Notes: generated from the sequence alone by a model not told the origin. Numbered from the stretch's first letter, positions 17,500 to 27,389 are shown. The stretch: DNA of 42,847 nucleotides from Pseudomonadota bacterium (GCA_023430065.1 JAEZCG010000181.1:1-42847), one strand, 5' to 3'. Translations and numbers: made by a program.

Positions 17500-19803
17500 C
17501 TACGCAGCCTTCGCCTGCTGCATCGCACGCCACACCCTTTCCGGCGTGGCCGGCATCTCGATATTCTGCACGCCCAGCGGACGCAACGCGTCCATCAGCG
17601 CATTGATCACCGTCGGCGTCCCGCCCACCGTGCCCAGCTCGCCGACGCCCTTTGCACCGAGCGGATTGATCTTGCACGGCGTGGTTTCGTCGGTGAAGGT
17701 GTCGATGCTCGGCAAGTCGTCCGCGCGCGGCAGGCAGTAGTCCATCAGCGATCCGGTGAGCAGCTGCCCGCTCTCCGGGTCGTACGCGGTGTTCTCCAGC
17801 AGCGCCTGGCCCACCGCCTGGGCGATGCCGCCGTGCACCTGGCCCGCCACGATCATCGGGTTGATCACGCGGCCGACGTCGTCCATGGTGGTGTACTTCA
17901 CGATCTGCGTCACACCGGTCTCCGGATCGACTTCGACCTCGCACACGTGCGCGCTGTTCGGCCAGGACGGCCCGTCGACCTTCTGCAGTGTCTTGATGGC
18001 GATGCGCTTCTCCGGCTGCTTCGCGGCGAGGTCGAACAGGCCGACGCTGAGATCGGTGCCCGCCACCTTGAAGCGGCCGTCCGCGTACTCGATGTCGCCG
18101 GCCGCGGCTTCCAGCGCATCGCTGGCGAGCTCGCGGCCCTTCTCGATCGTCTCCTTCGAAGCGGTCAGCATGGCCGAGCCGCCGATGTAGAGCGAGCGGC
18201 TGCCCATGCTGCCGATGCCCTGCGCCACGTCGCTGTCGCCTTGCACGATCTCGATGCGCTCGGGATCGATGTCCAGCGTCTCCGAGAGGATCTGGATGTA
18301 GCTCGTCTCGATGCCCTGGCCCATCGCCTGCATCGCGGTGTACACCTTGACCTTGCCGTCGGCCTCCACGTGCAGGTCGATGGTCTCCTCGTGCACCACG
18401 CCGGTCCACTCGAGAAAGGTCGAGAGCGCGCGGCCGCGCAGCTTGCCGCGTGCGGCGGACGCCTGCTTGCGCTTGTCGTAGCCCTTCCAGTCCGCCGCCG
18501 CGAGGATGCGATCGAGCATCAGCGGGAAGTTGCCGCTGTCGAACTTCTCGCCCATCGGCGTCTTGTACGGCATCTGCCCCGGCTGGATCAGGTTGCGCCG
18601 GCGCAGCTCGGCCGGGTCCATCTTCATCTCGGCGGCGGCCTGGTCCATCAACCGCTCGAGCAGATAGATCGCTTCCGGTCGTCCCGCACCGCGATATGCA
18701 GAGACGATGTTGGTGTTGCTCAGGCAGGCACGCGCCTTCAGGTGCAGCGCGGGGATGTGATAGACGCCGGTGATGACCTTCGGACCCACGGCGACCACGA
18801 TCACTGCGCCGGGCCCGTACCCGTACGCACCGATGTTCCCCACGATGTCGACGCGGAAGCCGAGGATCTTGCCGTCCGCGTCGAAGGCCATCTCGGCCTC
18901 GTTGGTCTGGTCGCGCCCGTGCGAGCTGGCCAGGAACTCCTCGCTGCGCGTGGCACGCCAGTGCACCGGACGGCCGAGCTTGCGCGCGGCATACACGCAC
19001 ACCGCGTCCTCGGCGTAGAGCATGGTCTTCATGCCGAAGCCGCCACCCACGTCGCCGACGCGTACGCGCACCTGCTCCGCCGGCACCTTGAAGATCGCAT
19101 CGGCAAGGGTCTTCTGCAGTCCCGCCGGGTTCTGGCAGCTGGTGATGAGCAAAAGACGGCCGCTTTTCTGGTCGTAGTCGCCGATGCTGCCGCGCGGCTC
19201 CATGCTCACTGGCACCAGGCGCTGGTTGTGGAAGCAAATCCTGCTGACGTGCTTCGCCTTGGCGAAGCCGGCGTCGGTCTCGTCCTTCTTGCCGAACTCG
19301 GTCTGGGCGGCCACGTTGCCCGGCGCATCGGCCCACAGTTGCGGCGCGTCCGCCGCCATCGCCTGCTCGAGGGTCACCACCACCGGTAGTTCCTCGTAGT
19401 CGACCATCACCTGCTCGACCGCGTCCAGCGCCTCCTGTCGCGTGTTGGCGACCACCGCCGCCACCGCCTCGCCGACGAAGCGCACCTCGTCCACCGCAAG
19501 CGGGTAGTAAGGCGGCGCAGTCATGGGCTTGCCCGCCGCATTGACCAGGCCGGGGTTGATGGGAAAATGGCCGATGCCCTCGACTTTCATCTGCGCACCG
19601 GTGAATACGCCCAGCACACCGGGTGCGGAACTGGCGGCCGACGTGTCGATGGCGACGATGCGCGCGTGCGCGTGCGGCGCGCGCACGAACGCGATGTGCG
19701 CCTGGTTCGGCAGGGTCATGTCATCCACGTACTGGCCGGTGCCGGTCAGCAGACGCTGGTCTTCGCGGCGGGTGATGGCCTGGCCGATGCCAAACTTGGT
19801 CAT
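17500..19803 (-). CDS. Molybdenum hydroxylase large subunit (CoxL-like, form II), set 1
   Basis: The 767-residue protein belongs to the xanthine dehydrogenase/CODH large subunit family, which binds the molybdopterin cofactor. GGGFGMK (253-259) is the usual cofactor loop, AYRGAGR (369-375) is the active-site loop and the catalytic glutamate is near E722 in GVGELGTVGG. AYRGAGR marks form II, not the AYRCSFR of true CO dehydrogenases, so it should hydroxylate an aromatic, N-heterocyclic or aldehyde substrate. No small or medium subunit lies next to it. The best partners are CoxS1/CoxM1 at 26895-28190, about 7 kb away on the other strand. A large subunit normally needs both. A 304-base gap separates its start from the divergent TRAP genes. 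Confidence 0.93.
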   Translation of the reverse strand: MTKFGIGQAITRREDQRLLTGTGQYVDDMTLPNQAHIAFVRAPHAHARIVAIDTSAASSAPGVLGVFTGAQMKVEGIGHFPINPGLVNAAGKPMTAPPYYPLAVDEVRFVGEAVAAVVANTRQEALDAVEQVMVDYEELPVVVTLEQAMAADAPQLWADAPGNVAAQTEFGKKDETDAGFAKAKHVSRICFHNQRLVPVSMEPRGSIGDYDQKSGRLLLITSCQNPAGLQKTLADAIFKVPAEQVRVRVGDVGGGFGMKTMLYAEDAVCVYAARKLGRPVHWRATRSEEFLASSHGRDQTNEAEMAFDADGKILGFRVDIVGNIGAYGYGPGAVIVVAVGPKVITGVYHIPALHLKARACLSNTNIVSAYRGAGRPEAIYLLERLMDQAAAEMKMDPAELRRRNLIQPGQMPYKTPMGEKFDSGNFPLMLDRILAAADWKGYDKRKQASAARGKLRGRALSTFLEWTGVVHEETIDLHVEADGKVKVYTAMQAMGQGIETSYIQILSETLDIDPERIEIVQGDSDVAQGIGSMGSRSLYIGGSAMLTASKETIEKGRELASDALEAAAGDIEYADGRFKVAGTDLSVGLFDLAAKQPEKRIAIKTLQKVDGPSWPNSAHVCEVEVDPETGVTQIVKYTTMDDVGRVINPMIVAGQVHGGIAQAVGQALLENTAYDPESGQLLTGSLMDYCLPRADDLPSIDTFTDETTPCKINPLGAKGVGELGTVGGTPTVINALMDALRPLGVQNIEMPATPERVWRAMQQAKAA

Positions 19804-20107
19804 GGCGGTTCCTCTGTGCGACGGTCGATGGGTATACGCGGAATTCTACGGCAGGCGGCGTCGTACGGTGCGGCGGGGATCGAAGTGCGGCACCCACGTG
19901 GGGGCAGCAGATGCCCGTCCGTCGTGCTCGGCTCCCTCAGGAAAGCACTGCGCTGTACAAAGCCGTCTCTGCTCTCCATTGACGCTGTCGCGTGCACCAC
20001 ATGCCTCGGGGCAAGACGCGGCCACGCCGCACCGCCATCGTCCACCTGTACCATGTCCGTCTGCAAACGAGATTCCGCCCGCCGAGGCGGGACGCGAGGA
20101 GACGGAT
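19804..20107. promoter_or_regulatory. Divergent regulatory gap between coxL1 and the TRAP operon
   Basis: These 304 bases hold no convincing gene. They contain a perfect 10-bp palindrome CCCACGTGGG (19893-19902). A second inverted repeat, CCCGCC-GA-GGCGGG (20078-20091), ends 4 bases before the Shine-Dalgarno of dctQ. A TTGACG -35-like hexamer at 19979 lacks a good -10 partner. Both operons probably start here, but no promoter can be fixed with confidence. Confidence 0.5.
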
Positions 20108-20659
20108 TTGACTTCACCCCCCGGGGCGGGTGCCAGCGATGCCGAGGCGGACGCCTTCGGCGCGCTCGGCCGACTCCTGCGCCTGCTCAGCCAGGTCTCT
20201 GCGGTGTTCGGCGGGGTCGTGTTCATCGGCCTGGTGGCGATGTCCATCGTGTCCATCGTCGGCCGGAAGGTGGCATCGGCACCCGTTCCCGGCGACGTCG
20301 AACTGCTGCAGCTGTGCGCGGCCTTCGCCTCGGCCTCGTTCTTCGCCTGGTGCCATCTCAATCATGGCGACGTCAAGGTCGACTTCTTCACCAACCGCCT
20401 CGGTCCTCGCGCCGTCGGCGTGCTCGATGCCCTTGGTTCGCTGCTGGTGGGTCTGTTCGGCGCGCTGATCGCATGGCGCTCTCTGGTCGGCGCGCTGTCG
20501 GTGAAGGATGCGGGCGAGACGACCGCCATCCTCGGCTGGCCGGTCTGGATCGGCCAGATGCTCATGATTCCCGGCTTCGTGCTGCTGGCGCTGGCGGGCT
20601 TCTACATGGCGATCCACCACCTGCGCAGCGGCCGTCGTCCGTCGCGCGGCGACATCTGA
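20108..20659 (+). CDS. dctQ: TRAP transporter small membrane subunit DctQ
   Basis: The 183-residue protein has four hydrophobic segments and the DctQ pattern, including a second segment near FAWCHLNHGDVKVDFF and the short loop typical of the small TRAP subunit. It associates with the large permease encoded 3 bases downstream. I chose the TTG start at 20108 because GAGGAG lies 6 bases upstream and the resulting length is normal for DctQ; the frame stays open for hundreds of bases upstream but gives a non-family N terminus. It is the first gene of the rightward operon leading into pcaHG and the coxS/coxM genes. Confidence 0.87.
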   Translation: MTSPPGAGASDAEADAFGALGRLLRLLSQVSAVFGGVVFIGLVAMSIVSIVGRKVASAPVPGDVELLQLCAAFASASFFAWCHLNHGDVKVDFFTNRLGPRAVGVLDALGSLLVGLFGALIAWRSLVGALSVKDAGETTAILGWPVWIGQMLMIPGFVLLALAGFYMAIHHLRSGRRPSRGDI

Positions 20660-20662
20660 GGC

Positions 20663-21985
20663 ATGCAGACCGGATTCACGATGTTCGCCATCCTGATGAC
20701 GTTGCTGGTGATCAGGGTGCCGATCGGGATCGCGATGTTCTGCGTGGGTGCGGGCGGCTACCTCTACCTGACCGATTTCGACAGCCTGCCGCTGCTCAGT
20801 TCACTCAAGACGCTCGCCTACGCCCGGTTGTCGAACTACGATCTGGTGGTCATCCCCCTGTTCCTGCTGATGGGGCAGTTCGCCACGCACGGCGGATTGA
20901 GCCGCGCGCTGTTCCGCTTCGTCAGCGACTTCCTGGGACACCTGCGCGGCGGCATCGCGATGGCATCGATCGGCGCCTGTGCGGGCTTCGGCGCGATCTG
21001 CGGCTCGTCGCTCGCCACCGCCGCGACCATGGGGCAAGTCGCGCTGCCCGAACTGCGTCGCCTGCGCTACTCCGGAAGCTTGGCCACTGGTGCCCTCGCC
21101 GCGGGCGGGACGCTGGGCATCCTGATCCCGCCGTCGGTGCCGCTGGTGATCTACGCCATCCTCACCCAGGAGTCCATCGGCAAGCTGTTCGTCGCTGCCG
21201 TCGTTCCGGGCCTGCTGGCCATGATCGGCTACATGATCGTGGTACAGGTCATCGTGCGCTGGAAGCCCGAGAGTGGCCCGGCGGGGGCACGGGCTGCCTG
21301 GCCCGAGCGACTGCGCGCGCTGCTGGCGGTGCTACCCGTGATGCTGGTGTTCGTGGTGGTGATCGTCGGCATCTACGGCGGCTGGGCCAATCCGACCGAG
21401 GCGGCAGCCATCGGTGCCGCGGCCTGCGGCCTGCTGGCGGTCACGCTCGGCGGGATGCGCGGGCGAGGCCTGCTCGACAGCCTGCTCGGCACGGCGCAGG
21501 CTACGGCCATGATTTATCTCGTCCTGCTCGGCGCGGACATGCTGAACACGGCGCTCGCGCTCTCGCAGATGCCTGCCGAGCTCGCCGCGTGGGTGCAGGA
21601 GAGCGCCCTTTCGCCGCTGCTGGTGATGGCGGCGATCCTGCTCATCTACATCTTTCTCGGCTGCGTCATGGACGCGCTGGCGATGATCCTGCTCACCATC
21701 CCCATCTTCTATCCGATGGTGATGGGCCTGGAGTTCTGGGGATTGACGGATAGCGAGAAATCCATCTGGTTCGGCATCCTTGCGCTGATGGTGGTAGAAA
21801 TCGGACTCATCCACCCGCCGGTCGGCATGAACGTCTACATCATCAACCGGCTGGCCAAGGACGTCCCGTTGGTCGAGACGTTCAATGGCGTGGTGCCCTT
21901 CCTGGCCGCAGACCTGCTGCGCATCGTGCTGCTGTTGTTCTTTCCCGGCATCGCGCTGTGGCTGGTCCGGGTGACCGGCGGATGA
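20663..21985 (+). CDS. dctM: TRAP transporter large permease subunit DctM
   Basis: This 440-residue protein has about 12 hydrophobic segments and DctM-type signatures such as VIPLFLLMGQFA, the glycine-rich region GACAGFGAICGSSLATAATMG, ILIPPSVPLVIYA and the C-terminal HPPVGMNVYIINRLAKD. It is the translocation channel of the TRAP system and uses an ion gradient rather than ATP. It starts 3 bases after dctQ and ends 22 bases before the solute receptor gene. Substrate is set by the receptor, DctP. Confidence 0.94.
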   Translation: MQTGFTMFAILMTLLVIRVPIGIAMFCVGAGGYLYLTDFDSLPLLSSLKTLAYARLSNYDLVVIPLFLLMGQFATHGGLSRALFRFVSDFLGHLRGGIAMASIGACAGFGAICGSSLATAATMGQVALPELRRLRYSGSLATGALAAGGTLGILIPPSVPLVIYAILTQESIGKLFVAAVVPGLLAMIGYMIVVQVIVRWKPESGPAGARAAWPERLRALLAVLPVMLVFVVVIVGIYGGWANPTEAAAIGAAACGLLAVTLGGMRGRGLLDSLLGTAQATAMIYLVLLGADMLNTALALSQMPAELAAWVQESALSPLLVMAAILLIYIFLGCVMDALAMILLTIPIFYPMVMGLEFWGLTDSEKSIWFGILALMVVEIGLIHPPVGMNVYIINRLAKDVPLVETFNGVVPFLAADLLRIVLLLFFPGIALWLVRVTGG

Positions 21986-22007
21986 GCACAGACACGGAGG
22001 AGTCCCA

Positions 22008-23039
22008 GTGAAACGCAAGCTGTATGCCGCGCTGCTCGCGATCGCGGCGTCCATCGCCGCGACGGCGCACGCGCAGACCGTAAGGCTGAAGGTGCACCAC
22101 TTCCTGCCGGCGACTTCCAACGCGCACCGCAACGTCATCGCCCCCTGGTGCGCGAAGGTCGCGGCAGAGTCCGGCGGTCGCCTCAATTGCCAGATCTATC
22201 CGGCCATGCAGCTGGGCGGCACGCCCGGCCAGTTGTTCGACCAGGCGCGCGACGGCGTGGCCGACATCGTCTGGACCGTTCCCACCTACGCCGCCGGTCG
22301 CTTCACCAAATCAGAGGTGTTCGAACTTCCGTTCATGGTGCACAGCGCGAAGGGCGGAAGCCAGGCGCTGTGGGCCTACGTACAACAGCACGCGTTGGAC
22401 GAGTTCAAGGGCACGCACCCGATCTTCCTGCATGTGCACGACGGCTCCGCCCTGCACCTGGCGCGCAAGCCGGTGAAGAGGCTCGAAGACCTGAAGGGCC
22501 TCAAGGTGCGGGCCGCCACCCGGATCAACGCCCGCATGCTCGACGCGCTGGGCGCCACCCCGGTCCAGATGCCGCTGCCGCAGGTGCCCGAGTCCCTGTC
22601 GAAGAACGTGATCGACGGGGCGATGGTGCCCTGGGAGGGGGTGCCGGCCATCAAGCTGCAGGAGATCACGAAGCATTCGGTGGACGTCCCTGCCGGTGCC
22701 TCGCACTTCTCCAACACCATCTTCGCCTTCGTGATGAACCAGGCGAAATACCACAGCCTGCCGGCCGATCTGCGAAAGGTCATCGATGCCAACAGCGGGC
22801 TGCAGGCGTCGGCCTGGGCAGGGGAGAAAGGCTTCGACGCTGCCGCCGAGCCGCACCGCAAGCTCGCGCGCGATCGCGGCAACTCCCTCGTCACCCTCAC
22901 CCAGGCCGAGTACCAGCGTTGGGTGAAGGCCACCGTCAGGGTGGACGAGGACTGGATTCAGGACGTCGTGAAGAAGGGTGGCGATGGGCGCAAGCTGCTC
23001 GACGAGGCGCGTGCGCTGATCGAGCAGTACGAGAAATAG
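22008..23039 (+). CDS. dctP: TRAP transporter periplasmic solute receptor DctP
   Basis: The 343-residue binding protein has a signal peptide (MKRKLYAALLAIAASIAA; cleavage after AHA at about 22) and the DctP fold, with LKVHHFLPATSN near the N terminus, AMQLGGTPGQLFDQARDGVAD and a central VRAATRINARMLDALGA. The GTG start at 22008 is preceded by GGAGGAG. It lies directly before pcaH, so the ligand is probably an aromatic or related carboxylate that is metabolised by the following genes. That is context, not proof. Confidence 0.9.
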   Translation: MKRKLYAALLAIAASIAATAHAQTVRLKVHHFLPATSNAHRNVIAPWCAKVAAESGGRLNCQIYPAMQLGGTPGQLFDQARDGVADIVWTVPTYAAGRFTKSEVFELPFMVHSAKGGSQALWAYVQQHALDEFKGTHPIFLHVHDGSALHLARKPVKRLEDLKGLKVRAATRINARMLDALGATPVQMPLPQVPESLSKNVIDGAMVPWEGVPAIKLQEITKHSVDVPAGASHFSNTIFAFVMNQAKYHSLPADLRKVIDANSGLQASAWAGEKGFDAAAEPHRKLARDRGNSLVTLTQAEYQRWVKATVRVDEDWIQDVVKKGGDGRKLLDEARALIEQYEK

Positions 23040-23070
23040 CAGCTGGGGACTGGGGAGGCATCGAGGCGAC

Positions 23071-23760
23071 ATGAAAAGTCCGATCGAATCGACATCTGGG
23101 ACAACCGGTCTGGTGTACGAGCCCTATCGCAGCTCCCCCCAGCGCGCACCCGAGCAGCCGCTCGTGCCGCTGTCGATTGGCGACGAGGAACGTAGCGTAG
23201 CCGCGTTCCCGCAATTGCTCCTGCGTCCCCACGACGCCGACCTCACGCGGCAGTCGAATGGCTCTCCCATCGGCGAGCGGATCGTCGTCTCGGGCCGCGT
23301 CAGCGACGAGGACGGCCGGCCCGTGCGCAACGCGCTCGTGGAGGTCTGGCAGTGCAACGCCGCCGGCCGCTACCACCACTGGCGCGACCGGCACGACGCA
23401 CCGCTCGACCCGCACTTCCACGGCTTCGGCAAGATGCTGACGGACGACGACGGCCACTACCGCTTCGTCAGCATCAAGCCAGCGCCCTATCCCTGGGGCA
23501 ACCACAGCAACGCCTGGCGGCCCGCGCACATCCACTTCTCCCTGTTCGGCAGCGCCTACGCGCAGCGCCTGATCTCACAGATGTATTTTCCCGGCGACCC
23601 GCTCATCCCGCTCGACCCGATCTACAACAGCGTGCCGGAACCAGCGCGCGAGCGTCTGCTGTCGGCGTTCTCGATGGATCTCACGATCGAGGGCGTTGCG
23701 CTCGGCTATCGCTTCGACATCGTCCTGCGCGGCGGCAAAGCCACGCCGTTCGGCGTGTGA
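23071..23760 (+). CDS. pcaH: Protocatechuate 3,4-dioxygenase beta subunit
   Basis: The 229-residue intradiol ring-cleavage dioxygenase has the non-haem Fe(III) ligands Y101, Y140, H153 and H155. Spacings of 39, 13 and 2 match the ligands of Pseudomonas PcaH exactly. W142 and R150 also match that enzyme's active-site tryptophan and arginine, which argues for protocatechuate rather than catechol. With PcaG it opens protocatechuate to 3-carboxy-cis,cis-muconate. GGGGAGG precedes the start. It is followed after 10 bases by pcaG and belongs to the TRAP-led operon. Confidence 0.93.
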   Translation: MKSPIESTSGTTGLVYEPYRSSPQRAPEQPLVPLSIGDEERSVAAFPQLLLRPHDADLTRQSNGSPIGERIVVSGRVSDEDGRPVRNALVEVWQCNAAGRYHHWRDRHDAPLDPHFHGFGKMLTDDDGHYRFVSIKPAPYPWGNHSNAWRPAHIHFSLFGSAYAQRLISQMYFPGDPLIPLDPIYNSVPEPARERLLSAFSMDLTIEGVALGYRFDIVLRGGKATPFGV

Positions 23761-23770
23761 GAGCCCCTCG

Positions 23771-24244
23771 ATGAGCAAGCTCACGCCCTCGCAGACCATC
23801 GGCCCGTTCTTCCACGAAGCCCTGAAGTGGGCGGTCGAACCCCTGACCGGCATCCGCGGCGCGGTGCGCGTCGGCGGACGGGTGCTGGACCGCGACGCCC
23901 GGCCGGTCAACGACGCGCTGATCGAGGTCTGGCAGCCCGCGTGGGAGATCGGTCCGCGCCTGCAGCGCGCCATGAGCGACGACGACGGCCGCTTCGCCTT
24001 TCTCATGCCCATTCCCGAGCACGGCCAGGGCCATGCGAACGTGACCCTGTTCGCGCGCGGGCTGCTGCGGGGACTGTTCACCCGCGCCTACCTGCAGGCG
24101 CGCGACGATGAAGCCGCGATCGTGCTTCCCGCCGGCATTCCCACCAGCCGCCGCGCAACGCTCCTGCCGCGACGCGTCGGCAATGCCTACGCCTGGGACA
24201 TCCGCCTGCGGGGCGAGGACGAGACCGTCTTCTTCGAGCTGTGA
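23771..24244 (+). CDS. pcaG: Protocatechuate 3,4-dioxygenase alpha subunit (short form)
   Basis: This 157-residue alpha subunit matches PcaG: TPSQTIGPFFHEAL at the start, VNDALIEVWQ and ANVTLFARGLL in the middle and ETVFFEL at the C terminus. It lacks iron ligands, as expected for the non-catalytic partner subunit that shapes the active site. It is about 40 residues shorter than the usual 200, mostly because of shorter loops between the VWQ segment and the NVTLFARG strand. No frameshift or lost terminus is visible, so it is probably functional but compact. It lies immediately after pcaH. Confidence 0.9.
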   Translation: MSKLTPSQTIGPFFHEALKWAVEPLTGIRGAVRVGGRVLDRDARPVNDALIEVWQPAWEIGPRLQRAMSDDDGRFAFLMPIPEHGQGHANVTLFARGLLRGLFTRAYLQARDDEAAIVLPAGIPTSRRATLLPRRVGNAYAWDIRLRGEDETVFFEL

Positions 24245-24296
24245 CGATGCCGGATGCCAGATGTGAGCGCGTGCCGGTCGGCAAGGCAGGATTGTC

Positions 24297-25505
24297 ATGC
24301 CGTCGCTAGCCCTGCTGCGCATCATCGGCATCTTCGTCCTGGCGCACGTCGCCTTCGTCGGTGCGCGGTTGACCGGGTCGCTGTACGCGCTCGCCAACGA
24401 CGCCTCGACGTTCACCGTCGGCGTGATCGTCGCGCTGTTCTCCCTCATCCCGATGCTGATCGCGGTGCACGCCGGCCGCTGGCTGGACGCGGTGGGAGCG
24501 TGGCGTCCGCTACTGGCGGGCGTGTCGATGATGCTCGGCGGCCTGCTGCTGCCCGCGCTGTTTCCTTATGCGACCGCGGACGTGGCGCCGCTGCTCGTGT
24601 GCTCCTGTCTGGTCGGGACCGGCTCCACCATCGCGCTGCTGGCGGTGCAGAAGGTCGTGGGGGAGCGCGCCGACCCGAACAATCGCGCCGCGGCCTTCTC
24701 GTGGCTCGCGCTCGGCGCATCGGTGTCCGGGTTCATCGGCCCCGTGGCGAGCGGTGCGCTGATCGACGTCGTCGGCCACCGCGGTACCTACGTCGTGCTG
24801 ATCGCGGTGATGCTCGGTGCACTGTGGCTGCTGCGCGCCAACCGTGATCTGCTCAGCGTGCATCGCGGCAAGGAGCATCCGGCAGAGCCGATGCATCCCC
24901 TCGAACTGCTGCGCCACACCGAGCTGCGGCGCGTGATGATCGCCACCGCGCTGGTATCGATGTCGTGGGACCTGCAGAGCTTCGTGATCCCGGTACACGG
25001 TTCCAGGGTCGGGCTCTCGGCCTCGCAGATCGGCCTGGTGATGGGCAGCTTCGCGCTCGCCACCTTCGCGATCCGGCTGGCCATGCCGCAGCTCACGCGC
25101 CGCTTCTCGGAGTGGCAGGTGCTGATCTACACCTTGTTCAGTGCGGCATTCGCGTTCGCGCTGTTCCCGTTCTTCGCCGCGCTCGCACCGCTGATGATCA
25201 TGGCCTTTCTGCTCGGGCTCGGTCTCGGCGCAGCACAGCCGAACATCATGTCGCTGGTGCATTCGCGATCTCCGCCCGGCCGCATCGGCGAGGCGCTGGG
25301 GCTGCGATCGACCATCATCAACAGCAGCCAGGTGGTCCTGCCGCTGGTCTTCGGCGCGTTCGGTTCGGTGCTCGGCGCCTCGGCCATGTTCTGGTCGATG
25401 GCGGCGATCGCAACCGTTGGGGGAGGCGCGGGCGTGCGCTGGGGCATGCACCGGCAACCCCGACACGGCCGTGCGTCAGGGCAGGAAGCGGAGGAACCGC
25501 GGTGA
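24297..25505 (+). CDS. MFS transporter in the pca operon
   Basis: This 402-residue protein has about 12 hydrophobic segments, a motif A-like loop (HAGRWLDAVGAWRP) between segments 2 and 3 and a long intracellular loop in the middle (HRGKEHPAEPMHPL). It lies between pcaG and the pcaB-like gene and overlaps the latter as GTGA, so it is co-expressed. It may take up an aromatic acid or export a pathway product; it does not clearly belong to the AAHS (PcaK) group, which usually has longer loops and a DGYD-type motif that I cannot see here. Confidence 0.87.
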   Translation: MPSLALLRIIGIFVLAHVAFVGARLTGSLYALANDASTFTVGVIVALFSLIPMLIAVHAGRWLDAVGAWRPLLAGVSMMLGGLLLPALFPYATADVAPLLVCSCLVGTGSTIALLAVQKVVGERADPNNRAAAFSWLALGASVSGFIGPVASGALIDVVGHRGTYVVLIAVMLGALWLLRANRDLLSVHRGKEHPAEPMHPLELLRHTELRRVMIATALVSMSWDLQSFVIPVHGSRVGLSASQIGLVMGSFALATFAIRLAMPQLTRRFSEWQVLIYTLFSAAFAFALFPFFAALAPLMIMAFLLGLGLGAAQPNIMSLVHSRSPPGRIGEALGLRSTIINSSQVVLPLVFGAFGSVLGASAMFWSMAAIATVGGGAGVRWGMHRQPRHGRASGQEAEEPR

Positions 25506-26866
25506 GCGGTGATCTCTGGCATTGGCCGGCGGCGGGTGGCGCGCCGTTGCTCTCCGATGCGGGATTCGTGACGGCCATGCTGCGCGTGGAGGTCACCCTG
25601 GCCCGTGTACAGGCGCGGCTCGGTCTGATTCCATTCGAGGCAGCGGAAGCGATCGCGCTCGCGGCGGAGGGTTTCGCGCCGGACCTGGGTCGACTCGCGC
25701 GCGACGCCGCGCACGCCGGCTCGCCCGCGATCCCGTTCGTCGAGGCGCTGACCGCGCACGTGGCGGCACGTGATGCGTCGGCCGCGGGCTGGGTGCACCT
25801 GGGTGTGACCAGCCAGGATGTCGTCGATACCGCACTGGCCCTGTGTTTGCAGCCTGCGATGGCCGCGATCGATCAGGCGCTCGGACGCGCCGAGGCAGCT
25901 GCCGTCGCATCGACCGCCCGCCACGCAGCGGCACCGGTCCTGGCGCGCACGCTGATGCAACCGGCCGGTGTCGTCACCATCGGCTTCAAGACCGCCCACT
26001 GGGCGTGTGCGCTCTCGCACGTGCGCCAACGGCTGGCGCGCTCAATGGAGCAGGGCCTGTGCGTGAGCCTCGGCGGTGCCACCGGCGCGCTGGCCGCGTA
26101 CGCAGACGCAGGCGAGACGCTGCGCGCGGCGCTCGCAGGCGAGCTGGGTTTGCGCGATCCCATGGCGTCCTGGCACACGCGGCGGGAAGGCCTGGTGGGC
26201 TGCGCCGCCGATGCAGGGCTCGCGGGTGGCGCGATGCGCAAGATCGCCCGTGACCTCTCACTGATGATGCAGGCAGAGATCGGCGAAGCCCAGGAACCGG
26301 CGGCGGCGGGACGCGGCGGCTCCAGCGCGATGCCGCACAAGCGCAATCCGGTGCTGTGCCTGCGCGTGCTCGCCTGCTTGCAGCCGGTGCCGGGCATCGT
26401 GGCCGCCTTGATGGACGGCATGGCACAGGAGCACGAACGCGGGCTCGGCACCTGGCAATCGGAGCTGGGCCTGTGCCGGGACCTGGTCGAGAACGTCCAC
26501 GCGGCCGCGGCGGCGCTCGCCGAACTCCTCGAAGGCGTGCGTTTCGACCCCCGTCGATGCCGGGAGAACATCGAGGCGACGCACGGCCTGATCTTCTCCG
26601 AACCGCTCGCCGCGCTCCTTGCACCGGCGCTGGGACGCGCGGTGGCGCAGGCACTCGTCGGCGCGTGGTGCGCGGAAGCCGCCACGAGCGGCCGCCATCT
26701 GCGCGAGGTCGCCGTGCAGCGCTTGGCCGAACGTTCCGGGTCGACGCTGAGCGCGGCGCAGATCGGTCAGGCTTTCGATGTCGACCATGCCGCAGCCCCC
26801 GCGGCGCGGCAGGCGCACGCGCTCGTCGATTGGCTAGGTGCGCCTCAGCCCGGAACGGTAAACTAG
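25502..26866 (+). CDS. pcaB: 3-carboxy-cis,cis-muconate cycloisomerase-like lyase
   Basis: This 454-residue member of the fumarase/aspartase superfamily has the signature [11 protein letters not shown] (S274 onward) and the normal length of PcaB (about 450). Following PcaHG it would convert 3-carboxymuconate to 4-carboxymuconolactone. The GTG start overlaps the preceding MFS stop (GTGA), indicating translational coupling, and GGAGG stands 7 bases before it. An adenylosuccinate-lyase-like role is less likely given the context. pcaC, pcaD and pcaIJ are not in the window. Confidence 0.85.
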   Translation: MSGDLWHWPAAGGAPLLSDAGFVTAMLRVEVTLARVQARLGLIPFEAAEAIALAAEGFAPDLGRLARDAAHAGSPAIPFVEALTAHVAARDASAAGWVHLGVTSQDVVDTALALCLQPAMAAIDQALGRAEAAAVASTARHAAAPVLARTLMQPAGVVTIGFKTAHWACALSHVRQRLARSMEQGLCVSLGGATGALAAYADAGETLRAALAGELGLRDPMASWHTRREGLVGCAADAGLAGGAMRKIARDLSLMMQAEIGEAQEPAAAGRGGSSAMPHKRNPVLCLRVLACLQPVPGIVAALMDGMAQEHERGLGTWQSELGLCRDLVENVHAAAAALAELLEGVRFDPRRCRENIEATHGLIFSEPLAALLAPALGRAVAQALVGAWCAEAATSGRHLREVAVQRLAERSGSTLSAAQIGQAFDVDHAAAPAARQAHALVDWLGAPQPGTVN

Positions 26867-26894
26867 GCACGAATCCTCGCTGAGAGACCCGACC

Positions 26895-27365
26895 ATGTCC
26901 GTGAAGCTATCGATGACCGTCAACGGCAAACCGGTCAGCGCCGACGTCGAGCCGCGTACGCTGCTGGTGGACTTCATCCGCGACCAGCTGCAATTGACCG
27001 GTACGCACATCGGCTGCGACACGGCGCAGTGCGGCGCCTGTACCATCCACGTGAACGGCAGCGCGGTGAAGAGCTGCAACATGCTTGCCCTGCAGGCGGA
27101 GGGCGCGGCGATCACCACCATCGAAGGCATTACGGCGCCGGATGGCGCGCTGCACCCCATGCAGGCGGCGTTCCGCGACCATCACGGCCTGCAGTGCGGC
27201 TACTGCACCCCGGGCATGGTGATGAGCGCGATCGATCTGGTGAAGCGCCATCCCGATCCCGACGAGGCGACCATCCGTGCCGAGCTGGACGGCAACCTGT
27301 GCCGCTGCACCGGCTATCACGGCATCGTCAGGGCGGTGGCGGCCGGCGCCAAGGCGATGGGCTGA
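26895..27365 (+). CDS. Molybdenum hydroxylase [2Fe-2S] small subunit, set 1
   Basis: This 156-residue CoxS/XdhA-type ferredoxin subunit has a plant-type [2Fe-2S] cluster at C41, C46, C49 and C61 and a second cluster at C101, C104, C136 and C138. It passes electrons from the molybdenum site to the FAD subunit. It lies 28 bases after the pcaB-like gene and 24 before the medium subunit, so it is part of the pca operon. The large subunit is not adjacent; the gene at 17500-19803 is the probable partner. Confidence 0.94.
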   Translation: MSVKLSMTVNGKPVSADVEPRTLLVDFIRDQLQLTGTHIGCDTAQCGACTIHVNGSAVKSCNMLALQAEGAAITTIEGITAPDGALHPMQAAFRDHHGLQCGYCTPGMVMSAIDLVKRHPDPDEATIRAELDGNLCRCTGYHGIVRAVAAGAKAMG

Positions 27366-27389
27366 CCACGACACGATCGAGGAGCGACG

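Noticed and set aside
17231..19336. Second leftward frame of about 700 codons overlapping coxL1
   Set aside because: The coxL1 frame has all motifs of the family; the other is arginine-rich and out of frame.
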